Below are positions 6,932 to 14,824 of a stretch of 24,196 nucleotides of DNA, piece by piece (position 1 is the first letter of the stretch; each line of letters opens with the position of its first letter). Origin of the DNA: JAVKNF01 sp031537795 (GTDB lineage Bacteria > Pseudomonadota > Alphaproteobacteria > Rickettsiales > Deianiraeaceae); assembly GCA_031537795.1 (NCBI GenBank), contig JAVKNF010000031.1:1-24196 (forward strand), read 5' to 3'. The notes under the pieces were generated by a model, which was given only the letters and a program-made list of their open reading frames with translations, was not told the origin of the DNA and ran no database searches. The translations under genes were made by a program, and so were the position numbers.

Positions 6932-9019
6932 TTAATTCTTGATAATCTGCCTTTTACCAGTATGATCTGCTTCTGTTAAAATACCTTCTTGCTCCATTTG
7001 TTCTATATAATTTGCGGATTTATTATAACCAATTCTAAGTTTTCTTTGTAAGTAACTAATTGATGTTTTCTTTTCATTTACAACTATTTGTTTTGCTCTT
7101 TCATATAAATCATCTGAATTAGCATTTGCCTCACTGTATTCTTCTTCCGGGTAGCCATCAAGTAGTAATTCTTCTAAATCTATATAATTTGTTTCATTGT
7201 TTTCTCTTAAAAAATTACAAATCTTTTCAATATCAGAATCAGACATAAAAGGCCCGTGAATTCTTGTCATTTTTGTTCCACTTGGCATATAAAGCATATC
7301 TCCCTTACCTAAAAGTCGCTCTCCACCCTGCTCTCCTAATATTGTTCTACTATCTATTTTTGAAGTTACTCTGTAGCTAATTCTTGTAGGGAAATTTGCT
7401 TTTATGACACCTGTTATAACGTCCACCGAAGGCCTTTGAGTTGCCATAACTAAATGAATTCCAGCAGCTCTTGCCATTTGAGCTAATCTTTGAACTAAAA
7501 CCTCAAATTCTTTACCTGCAACTAATAAGAGATCTGCCATTTCATCAATAAATATAACTATCCAAGGCATTCTATCGTTATTATTTTGTATTTTTTCATT
7601 ATAACCTATTAAATTTCTTACACCTAAAGCAGACATTTTTGTGTATCTTTCTTCCATTTCTTTTACCGCCCATTTTAAAGCTAATATTGCTTTTTGTGGC
7701 TCTGTTACTACAGGCAAAAGCAAGTGTGGAATATTATTATACATTGAAAACTCTAATCTTTTAGGGTCTATCATGATAAACCTGCATTCAATAGGGGAAA
7801 GCTTATAAAGAATTGAGACGATCATGCAATTTATTCCAACTGATTTACCTGAACCAGTAGTCCCCGCAACTAATAAATGAGGCATATCTGTCAAGTCAAC
7901 AATTATATCTCTTCCAACGGTATCTACTCCTAAAATCACAGGAATATTAGCAATTGAATTCTCATAAACAGAAGATTCTATTCTTTCTCTCATCCCTATA
8001 AACATTCTATTTTGGTTTGAAATTTCAAAACCGACAGTGTCTTTTCCTGTAATTAAAAATATTCTAACAGCCTCAACCATTAAAATTCTAGCTATATCAT
8101 CACTAATTGCTATAATTCTTGAAGACCTAATACCAGCAGAGGGCCGAAATTCATACATTGTAACAACAGGGCCTTGATGATAACCTATAATTTCACCTTT
8201 TACTCCGAAATCATTTAAAGCTTGAGCTAATACTTCAATCTGCTTTCTTATAACGATCTCTGAATCTGGTTTTACTCTTGAAATATGATGAGAAATGAAA
8301 TCCTTTTCTGGTAATTTATAATCTTGAACTGTATTAATCAAATCTTTCTTTTCTTTTGATTTTATTTCAATTTTCTTTTCCGTTCTCTTAATTTTAAATC
8401 TCAAAAGAAAGAATAAAATATATTTGAATATAAAGACAAAAATAAGCTTTATAATATTGAAAATATATCTAACAGGGAATATTTTATTGTAAATTAACTT
8501 ACTTCTCTTTGATTGAGTTTTCTGAATTTCAAAAAACAAAGATAAATAGATGCAAATTAAAAAAGAAAATAAAAAACATAACACTGCAATTAAATTATTA
8601 ACTCTCTCTAAAATATAATTATAGGTAAATAAACCTAAATATCCCCCTGGGAGAAATTCAAATGTAAACTGATATTTCTTGAATATCAAAGAACTAAATA
8701 AACCAGAAGATGTAATTATATTTAAAATAAAGAAATTCACCTTAAAGATTTTGAAATTTGCAACTCTATTATTCTTTGAATTTAAGATTTTTATTAAATA
8801 GATTAATAGCAAAAATAAAAATAGAAAAGAAAAACCCAGATATTGCAATATATAATCTGTAATTATAAAAATAAAAGATCCAGCTGGATTAATAACTGAA
8901 TAATTTCTTTCTGTGTAAATTGCGGAGTCGGCATTTGTATAAAAAAATATTGCAACAGAAATGAAAAATATAAATATAAATATAATAAGTGAAATGAATT
9001 TAAGTAAATAATTTTTCAT
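6932..9019 (-). CDS. ftsK: DNA translocase FtsK
   Basis: The 695-residue protein has four N-terminal membrane helices, a short basic/charged linker near residues 205-230, then the FtsK/SpoIIIE motor. An EFRPSAGIRSSRI segment precedes the Walker A GTTGSGKS (about 385-392), followed by MIDPKRLEFS, Walker B WIVIFIDEMADLL (about 482) and ATQRPSVDVITGVIKAN. The C-terminal winged-helix gamma domain (about 630-695) includes SISYLQRKLRIGYNKSANYI. FtsK anchors at the septum and pumps chromosomal DNA during division and dimer resolution. The linker is short compared with E. coli, as in other small-genome bacteria. The ATG overlaps the VirB2-like stop by one base (TAATG), coupling a core division gene to a secretion gene. 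Confidence 0.95.
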   Translation of the reverse strand: MKNYLLKFISLIIFIFIFFISVAIFFYTNADSAIYTERNYSVINPAGSFIFIITDYILQYLGFSFLFLFLLLIYLIKILNSKNNRVANFKIFKVNFFILNIITSSGLFSSLIFKKYQFTFEFLPGGYLGLFTYNYILERVNNLIAVLCFLFSFLICIYLSLFFEIQKTQSKRSKLIYNKIFPVRYIFNIIKLIFVFIFKYILFFLLRFKIKRTEKKIEIKSKEKKDLINTVQDYKLPEKDFISHHISRVKPDSEIVIRKQIEVLAQALNDFGVKGEIIGYHQGPVVTMYEFRPSAGIRSSRIIAISDDIARILMVEAVRIFLITGKDTVGFEISNQNRMFIGMRERIESSVYENSIANIPVILGVDTVGRDIIVDLTDMPHLLVAGTTGSGKSVGINCMIVSILYKLSPIECRFIMIDPKRLEFSMYNNIPHLLLPVVTEPQKAILALKWAVKEMEERYTKMSALGVRNLIGYNEKIQNNNDRMPWIVIFIDEMADLLLVAGKEFEVLVQRLAQMARAAGIHLVMATQRPSVDVITGVIKANFPTRISYRVTSKIDSRTILGEQGGERLLGKGDMLYMPSGTKMTRIHGPFMSDSDIEKICNFLRENNETNYIDLEELLLDGYPEEEYSEANANSDDLYERAKQIVVNEKKTSISYLQRKLRIGYNKSANYIEQMEQEGILTEADHTGKRQIIKN

Positions 9020-9474
9020 TATTTTATAGGGTTACAATTCTCATCAACGCCAGTTGTGAAATGAAATTCTTGCCAATGCACAACATTATTAGAATCTCTC
9101 ACTTCTCTTGCTACTTTTTTTACAGGTTGACATTTGCAAGCATATTGAAGAGATGAATCTGGTGAGAGTATAGCAAGTAAAGGCCCTGGATTTCTTGCTA
9201 TTCCAATTCCTATCGCAAATGTTATCAACATACTAGGTGAAAAACTCCCTTTAAATGCACCGAATGCAGCAACTGAAAGCATTATACCTGCTATAGGTAT
9301 CATTGCTGTTTGAGCAAAATTTATCGCTTTGCATAATGAAGATGCAACGGCATTATCCTCTGAAAGATTATATATATCTGTAAAAATAGCAGAAGTTTCT
9401 TTTTTAAACAATAAAAAGAAGAAGAAAAATAGCATTAATTTAAAATTAAAATTCTTATATAAATAATGCAACAT
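9019..9474 (-). CDS. virB2: VirB2/TrbC-like type IV secretion pilin
   Basis: A 151-residue precursor with a hydrophobic signal sequence (residues 13-24, phenylalanine-rich) and likely cleavage after KKETSA. Then comes SLCKAINFAQTAMIPIAGIM and a second helix (81-103) reached through a small turn, F-G-A-F-K-G-S-F-S-P. This two-helix pattern with a central G/K/G loop is that of VirB2/TrbC pilins, which form the extracellular pilus of type IV secretion systems. A roughly 50-residue C-terminal tail with C113, C115 and C146 is longer than in classical VirB2. The start overlaps the previous gene by 20 bp and the stop overlaps ftsK by one base. An in-frame ATG at 9435 would give a shorter signal sequence. 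Confidence 0.75.
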   Translation of the reverse strand: MLHYLYKNFNFKLMLFFFFFLLFKKETSAIFTDIYNLSEDNAVASSLCKAINFAQTAMIPIAGIMLSVAAFGAFKGSFSPSMLITFAIGIGIARNPGPLLAILSPDSSLQYACKCQPVKKVAREVRDSNNVVHWQEFHFTTGVDENCNPIK

Positions 9475-10189
9475 AATGATACAAAAATAAATATAATTTC
9501 ATTACTTTCATTTTATAATATTTACCTATCATTTTATTCATTTCTAATATCTTTAATATTAATTTTAAACTTATGACAGAGCTTAAAAATATTATATCTA
9601 ATTTTGGGCTAACGGTAACAGCTAATATCACAAAAAGTGAAGAAATTGAACCAAAATATCTTCTTTTTTTGTCTATATAAAGTAAAGTTATAACCCTTAA
9701 AAATATATGAATTAATATCTCGTCTAATTCCATACTATAAGTGAAAAAACCAAACAAGAAAGATATACAAATTCCAAACCAAATAAAATGAATATTCATT
9801 TTTCTGTTCTTAATAATCATCATAATACTTAAGAACATATAAGTAGAAAATATAGAACCTAAAAGAAATTCTTCTGTATAAAACAAATATTTTAAAGATA
9901 ATAGAAATGTTAAGATTGGAATAGATAATTCAATAAATAAATAATAAAGAGGTATTTTCATTTTGCATTGATTATTAAAGCACTCTCCTTTTGTTAAAAT
10001 AAAACCAATAATCGGTAAAAAATAAGGAAAACATATTTCATTTCTACATTTATTGCATTCTGGTTTATAACCTGGACCTATCTTTCTTCTATAAGGTATT
10101 CTATTCCAGAAAGTAGTAGAAACCGCTCCTAAAGACAAACCGTAAATAATAACAAAAATTGAATATATAAAATTTAAATTCTCAAACAT
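9455..10189 (-). CDS. Prepilin-peptidase-like membrane protein, catalytic aspartates not found
   Basis: The 244-residue protein opens with a membrane helix and the A24 N-terminal domain. GAVSTTFWNRIPYRR, a zinc-knuckle-like cluster (C45, C48, C70, C75) and IGFILTKGECFNNQCKMKIP then YYLFIEL match PilD's S-F-L-N-V-V-I-x-R-L-P, cysteine pairs and PLVEL segment. Five or six further helices follow. PilD enzymes need an aspartate in the A-L-I-D-x-x-x-x-x-L-P-D helix and another in G-x-G-D. The corresponding stretches here read MMIIKNRKMNIHF (123-135) and YFGSISSLFV (178-187), so both appear replaced. It may be a non-proteolytic relative. It lies between virB6-like and virB2-like genes, although VirB2 pilins do not require a prepilin peptidase. 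Confidence 0.65.
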   Translation of the reverse strand: MFENLNFIYSIFVIIYGLSLGAVSTTFWNRIPYRRKIGPGYKPECNKCRNEICFPYFLPIIGFILTKGECFNNQCKMKIPLYYLFIELSIPILTFLLSLKYLFYTEEFLLGSIFSTYMFLSIMMIIKNRKMNIHFIWFGICISFLFGFFTYSMELDEILIHIFLRVITLLYIDKKRRYFGSISSLFVILAVTVSPKLDIIFLSSVISLKLILKILEMNKMIGKYYKMKVMKLYLFLYHYVALFI

Positions 10190-10208
10190 TCCTAATCAAT
10201 TTAGGAAT
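10187..10208 (-). promoter_or_regulatory. RNA hairpin over the start codon of the prepilin-peptidase-like gene
   Basis: A perfect 8-bp inverted repeat, ATTCCTAA (10188-10195) and TTAGGAAT (10201-10208), has a 5-base loop. On the minus-strand transcript the second arm includes AGGA and the first two bases of the ATG (10189-10187). It could limit translation of this gene or attenuate read-through from virB6-like. No T-run follows, so a standard intrinsic terminator is unlikely. Confidence 0.5.
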
Positions 10209-10257
10209 CATATTTATTTAATTTCAAGTATTTTTATATTATTTGTTAATATTTGTA

Positions 10258-13200
10258 TTATCTATCCCCAGAATTTCCAGTGCCGCCAGAATTCTTATTA
10301 TTTTTGATCTGATTTATTGCTTCTTTGTTCTTTTCAAAATCTTCTTTCTTTTCTGTAATTTCTTTTATTTTATCCTTTATTTCTAAAGCTTTATCTGTAG
10401 GTTTTTCATTTATATCATTTATCTCTGTATTATTAATTCCACTTGAAGACATATTCAATCCTTTGGCTTTTAAATTTCCAACTCCTTCTATATCTCTATT
10501 TATTATATTTTCTGATTTTAAAGCCTCGAAACCTTCTCTACTTGTTTGTTTTTGAGTACTAGTAGCCTCGAAACCTTCTCTACTTGTTTGTTTTTGAGTA
10601 CTAGTAGCCTCGGAACCTTCTCTGTTAACAGATGCTTTCATATTATTTAAATTTTCAAAACCATCTCTATTTACAGAAGCTTTTAAATCTCTTAAAACCT
10701 CGAAACCTTCTCTGTTTGTTGTTTTTAATTTCCCTAACCTTTCTTCAAATTCTTTTGAATTTAGATATTTTTCTATATCTTTCTCCTTTAATATATCATC
10801 AACTCCTGCTTTCTGTAATTTTTCCAATCCTGCTTTAGATTGAAATTCAGTTTCATTTATCTTCTCAAATTTATCAGCAGTAAATCTAGATAATAAGCTC
10901 TTACGAGAATAATATTGCTTATGCTCTGATTCTAATAATTTATTAAGATTGCCGATTGATTTTTTATCAAAAGGGTTTCTATTTAATTCTTCTATTGTTT
11001 TATTTATCCCTTTTATAGATTTCATGTTACCTGTTTTTGCATTCTCGGTCAAAATCTTTAACATTGATTTCTTTTGTTTTTCACTTAAACCTTTCAATTT
11101 AGATATGTTATTTTTTATTTTCTCTAATTCTTTTTTGTCTAATTTAGATATCTTATTTAAAGGCTCTACTGCTCTTGTTGTTAATCTATTTTGAAAATCC
11201 TCAAATATTCCTTCTGCGACATTTGTAAATGAAGTAAAAGCAGAATTTGCATTTTGCATATTTACTCCCAGCCCTCCTGACCCTACTAAACTTGTTGCAA
11301 TTTCATTCGAGATTTTAACAGCATTTTGAAGAAAACCTGATGCCTGCCAAAATAAAAATATTTTCAATATAACATAAGTAGGAGCAAGGCTTTCGCTAAC
11401 CTTCCAACTTTTAATATCCATTAAATGAGATGAACCTAAAGATATTGATATTATTGTATCCCAACAGACTTCAACTTCAAGAATATCTAATAATTGCTTC
11501 ATAACTATACCAAAAAGTAAGCCAAATATTGCAAGAGATAAAGATAGATTTAGAAATTCCTTTTTCATAGTTTCTATCCAATTTCTAAATGCTCCAGACC
11601 GAAATTCCAATATACTAACAAGAGCATATACTGGTGCCATTGTAACCATTCCCCCGACATTCAAAAGTGTAATACTTAAAAACATAACATTTCCTATGAT
11701 AACTTTTAGAACTTGCCACAAAGATATACATAAAAAAGGGAAAATAATAAAATAAATAACAACATTTCCAGAAGTTAATGATATTGCCATTATTTTAGAA
11801 ATAAATTCTTTTGAAAGTATAATATTTATAACTTGATTGTAAAATTGTAAAGTTCCGCTACCAGAAGAAACAACAGAAGTTCCCCATAACCCTGAAACTG
11901 CTTCTAAAAATATAGCAGATAAATTCATAATGCCATTTATTAAGAATGGTAGTAAAATCTCATCAAATAATTCATAATGATTTGGATCTAGAGCCCACAT
12001 CAATATAAAAAATTTTACTAATCTTTTTCTTATATCTTGTCCGTCTATTTGCGTTAAACCGAATAATATTGTATAAGCATAATGTAAAACCGCTATTATA
12101 ACGAAGATAATCTTCACTTGATTGAAAGCATAATTCTTTAATATTGCGCTCCTCATTTGTATAAAGAAACCATTCTCCATATCATCTATTCTAAAAAAAT
12201 TAGACTGATTTGCGTACACATTAACAAGTTTTAAGTTTCTGCTTGAGTACACATCTTTGTTTTTTAAATCATTTAAAATTAACACTCTGTTATTATTTGA
12301 TAATGTATAAGAAAATCTACTATAGCTTGTATCTTTCTTGTTAGAATTGATATCTCTTATAAACACAAAAGCTCCATTATTGCTATTTTTTAAACTTGAT
12401 ATAAATATATCTTCATTTTTATTTCTCACATAAACAGATTGCGAAAACGTAAAAGTTGTTTTTCCTGGCTGATAATCAACTTTAACATCTCTGATTAAAT
12501 CAAAATTATCAGTTTGTTGCCCCCAAAAAGGAGTTAATATCGCATACAATAAATCTTGAAGGAAGCCTAATTTACTTGTCATAGCTGGATTTTGAGCTCC
12601 ATTTAAAAATATTAAAGATAAATCTCCTTCAAGATTCTCATAGTTTGTAGTAGAATATTTGAAATATATTTTTTGATTTCCGGCCGGGGAACAGACTTCA
12701 CTTGGAAATTTAGATAAAGCATTTCCACCTGTGTAATCAGTTGGGCAAACTGCATTTTCTGTGTTATAATTCCAAAGATCAGTTTTCATTCTGTAACAAA
12801 TTCCGTCTACTAACTCTGTATTAATTGGATCGGAATCACATTCTGCGTTATTAACTTTTATATGCCTCGTGAATTGATATTTTGTTTTATAATCTGAATT
12901 AGTAGCTAAAGTCATAGGCATTCTATTATCTCTTATATCGTTCATTAAACTTTCTTTCTTTTGGAAATCATAAACCTTCAAAGGAAGAGTAAAATGCATA
13001 GGCAATAACATCGGGCTATTTTCCATTAAAGAATAGCCAAATTTACAAATTTCTTGATTTGCTGAATTTATATAACATTGCTGTTTAATTTTAGCTACAA
13101 GCGGGTTCACAATATGATATGCGTAATTTATTTCCTCTCCATTTAGAGTGAAATCTCCAATTTTTATATAAGCCCCGTAACCGTTATCTAGATAGCAAGA

Positions 13201-13866
13201 ATCTTGAATTTTATTATCTTTTGAAACTTCATCTGCCGTACAATTAAAACCTAAAATACAATCCGACATAGCATTATCAGATAATTGATAATAAGAAAAA
13301 GGATACCTTCTTAATGGATTTGTAGAATCTAAAATATAATCAGGGTTATTTTGTATAAGACTCAAACTATAATAATTTGCAGACGATATAGTTCTTAGAA
13401 AGTCTGGGGGGTCCGTGTTTAAATTGCAAGGCACATAATCATTTACAATTTGAGGAATTAAATAAGTGAAATCATCAAGAGAAGAATAGCTGTATTTGTA
13501 CCTTATTGCTTTTGTTTGTTTTGTTCCGTCTTTTCCCCAAGGGAATGCCCTGCCATAGACTAAAATCTCTAGATTCTCCCCAGTCGTTAGAAAACCAGTA
13601 TCAATCCAAGATGAATATTGACCAGAATTAGTATATTTTTTCTCTGTAGTATTATTGATATAATTTATCGTAGATAAATCTATATCATATCTCAATAAAT
13701 TACCAAAATCATTCTTCGGAATACATCTATAGGCCCAAGAATCAGGATTACCAGAACTTCCTAAAGCGCCAAGAAGATAAATTATTAATATAACTAAAGC
13801 AGCAGTGAACCAAAGGAATAATGTTGTAGTATATTTAAATAAAGCATCTTTTATTACTTCAAGCAT
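10258..13866 (-). CDS. virB6: VirB6/TrbL-family type IV secretion protein, extended form
   Basis: The 1202-residue protein has one N-terminal membrane helix (about 15-37), a long cysteine-containing extracytoplasmic region (about 40-580), then a polytopic core of several helices (about 585-860). The core carries the VirB6/TrbL-like run FLSITLLNVGGMVTMAPVYA and then LVSI. A charged C-terminal tail with coiled-coil character completes it. VirB6 forms part of the inner-membrane channel of type IV systems. Rickettsiales typically carry several such enlarged VirB6 paralogues with extra N- and C-terminal domains, and this one has that form. Residues about 1055-1115 are tandem repeats with the R-E-G-F-E core. 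The TAATG overlap with the 76-residue gene upstream suggests coupled translation. Which VirB6 paralogue this is cannot be decided. Confidence 0.85.
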   Translation of the reverse strand: MLEVIKDALFKYTTTLFLWFTAALVILIIYLLGALGSSGNPDSWAYRCIPKNDFGNLLRYDIDLSTINYINNTTEKKYTNSGQYSSWIDTGFLTTGENLEILVYGRAFPWGKDGTKQTKAIRYKYSYSSLDDFTYLIPQIVNDYVPCNLNTDPPDFLRTISSANYYSLSLIQNNPDYILDSTNPLRRYPFSYYQLSDNAMSDCILGFNCTADEVSKDNKIQDSCYLDNGYGAYIKIGDFTLNGEEINYAYHIVNPLVAKIKQQCYINSANQEICKFGYSLMENSPMLLPMHFTLPLKVYDFQKKESLMNDIRDNRMPMTLATNSDYKTKYQFTRHIKVNNAECDSDPINTELVDGICYRMKTDLWNYNTENAVCPTDYTGGNALSKFPSEVCSPAGNQKIYFKYSTTNYENLEGDLSLIFLNGAQNPAMTSKLGFLQDLLYAILTPFWGQQTDNFDLIRDVKVDYQPGKTTFTFSQSVYVRNKNEDIFISSLKNSNNGAFVFIRDINSNKKDTSYSRFSYTLSNNNRVLILNDLKNKDVYSSRNLKLVNVYANQSNFFRIDDMENGFFIQMRSAILKNYAFNQVKIIFVIIAVLHYAYTILFGLTQIDGQDIRKRLVKFFILMWALDPNHYELFDEILLPFLINGIMNLSAIFLEAVSGLWGTSVVSSGSGTLQFYNQVINIILSKEFISKIMAISLTSGNVVIYFIIFPFLCISLWQVLKVIIGNVMFLSITLLNVGGMVTMAPVYALVSILEFRSGAFRNWIETMKKEFLNLSLSLAIFGLLFGIVMKQLLDILEVEVCWDTIISISLGSSHLMDIKSWKVSESLAPTYVILKIFLFWQASGFLQNAVKISNEIATSLVGSGGLGVNMQNANSAFTSFTNVAEGIFEDFQNRLTTRAVEPLNKISKLDKKELEKIKNNISKLKGLSEKQKKSMLKILTENAKTGNMKSIKGINKTIEELNRNPFDKKSIGNLNKLLESEHKQYYSRKSLLSRFTADKFEKINETEFQSKAGLEKLQKAGVDDILKEKDIEKYLNSKEFEERLGKLKTTNREGFEVLRDLKASVNRDGFENLNNMKASVNREGSEATSTQKQTSREGFEATSTQKQTSREGFEALKSENIINRDIEGVGNLKAKGLNMSSSGINNTEINDINEKPTDKALEIKDKIKEITEKKEDFEKNKEAINQIKNNKNSGGTGNSGDR
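10523..10700. repeat. 42-bp tandem repeats in the virB6-like C-terminal tail
   Basis: Two perfect 42-bp copies lie at 10523-10564 and 10565-10606, with a third starting at 10607 (one substitution, gaa to gga) and degenerate copies continuing to about 10700. They encode the 14-residue unit SREGFEATSTQKQT on the minus strand and diverged 15-residue forms such as NRDGFENLNNMKASV. The unit length is a multiple of three, so copy-number changes keep the frame. Confidence 0.9.
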
Positions 13867-14096
13867 TATTTTCTAAATCTTGAAAATTTATTCTTTATCA
13901 AATAAAGAAATGAGAAAATAGAATTCAAAAAATAAACTGCTAAATAAATAAAAAATGAAACAAAACACATTAATAAAAATCCGTATTCTGTATATAAATA
14001 TATATAAGAATTTTCCATTGTTAAATTTATTTTAAAAACAAAAGATAAAGATATTAAAATTAAGAAAATTATTATTTTAAGAGAAATTTTCGTCAT
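13866..14096 (-). CDS. Small two-helix membrane protein, unknown
   Basis: A 76-residue protein with hydrophobic segments at about residues 5-22 and 38-63 and a basic C-terminus (KNKFSRFRK). No family is recognised. It starts the minus-strand run and its stop overlaps the virB6-like ATG by one base (TAATG), so it is probably translated with it. This supports it being a real gene and perhaps an accessory of the secretion system. The size would suit VirB3 (about 100 residues, membrane-associated), but I see no VirB3 motif and do not make that call. Confidence 0.6.
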   Translation of the reverse strand: MTKISLKIIIFLILISLSFVFKINLTMENSYIYLYTEYGFLLMCFVSFFIYLAVYFLNSIFSFLYLIKNKFSRFRK

Positions 14097-14114
14097 ATTT
14101 CCTTTATAAATTTC

Positions 14115-14142
14115 TTGACTAATTTATTAAAGTCAATATCTT
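14115..14142 (+). promoter_or_regulatory. Promoter candidate for tsaC with embedded inverted repeat
   Basis: TTGACT (14115-14120) and TATCTT (14137-14142) are 16 bp apart, ahead of the tsaC ATG at 14157. TTGACT and AGTCAA (14131-14136) form a perfect 6-bp inverted repeat with a 10-bp spacer. So a -35-like hexamer also faces the divergent small membrane gene. It could be an operator or simply two overlapping -35 elements. Confidence 0.4.
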
Positions 14143-14156
14143 AATTAAAAAAAATA

Positions 14157-14732
14157 ATGTCATTTCAAATTTTCCTAGAATTAAAAAAATCTTTAATTGA
14201 AAATAAAATCATTTTAACTCAATCTGATACAGTTCCAGCTTTAATAACGAGAGCTTCAAATAAATCAGGCATCGAAAGAATTTACGAAATTAAAAAAAGA
14301 AATAAAAGCTCTAAAATTGCAATTTTTGTTGCAAATCTTAAAATGGCAAAAAAATTTGCAATTTTTAATGAAAGAGAGGTTGATTTATTTAACAATTACT
14401 TACCGGGCTATTATACTTTAATCATGAACGCAAACACAAATATTCCAATCAACAAAAATCTTATTTCAATTGGTGAAAATAAAATAGAGAGAATAGCAAT
14501 TAGAATGCCTCAAGTCTATCATCTTTTAAAAATTATTGAAGAAATTGATGAACCAATTATTGCAACCTCTGCAAATATATCAGGTCAGATAACTCCAAAA
14601 AACTTAAAAGAAGTTGATATTGAAATATCTAACTCTGTTGATATTATTCTAGATCTAAAAATAAAAGAATTAGGAAAGAGCTCTACAATTATAGATATAT
14701 CTAATAATACTTTTCAAGTAATAAGAGATTAA
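14157..14732 (+). CDS. tsaC: Threonylcarbamoyl-AMP synthase (TsaC/YrdC domain)
   Basis: The 191-residue single-domain protein shows the YrdC pattern. LTQSDTVPALITRAS resembles the substrate-binding P-T-x-T-x-Y-G-L region, then IYEIKKRNKSSKIAIFV, a LPGYYTLIM segment, and EPIIATSANISG, which is the diagnostic S-A-N-x-S-G motif. The enzyme makes threonylcarbamoyl-AMP from threonine, bicarbonate and ATP for t6A37 modification of ANN-decoding tRNAs, in the cytoplasm. The length fits the short TsaC class rather than Sua5. The usual Y-G-L after the threonine is P-A-L here, a small deviation. A promoter candidate lies just upstream. Confidence 0.9.
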   Translation: MSFQIFLELKKSLIENKIILTQSDTVPALITRASNKSGIERIYEIKKRNKSSKIAIFVANLKMAKKFAIFNEREVDLFNNYLPGYYTLIMNANTNIPINKNLISIGENKIERIAIRMPQVYHLLKIIEEIDEPIIATSANISGQITPKNLKEVDIEISNSVDIILDLKIKELGKSSTIIDISNNTFQVIRD

Positions 14733-14824
14733 TTGTCTCTAAAAATTACATTAACAGAAACATCTTGAGTTCTTATTTTATAAAGGACAAAATAATTAAG
14801 TTGCAATTTACAAAAATCGCTCTA

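Noticed and set aside
10325..11194. Plus-strand open frames of 68-81 codons opposite the virB6-like gene
   Set aside because: They are Phe/Leu/Ser-rich shadows of the charged C-terminal tail on the other strand, with no motifs.
14724..14740. AGAGA/TCTCT hairpin at the end of tsaC as a terminator
   Set aside because: It is only 5 bp, overlaps the stop codon and is followed by A-rich rather than T-rich sequence.
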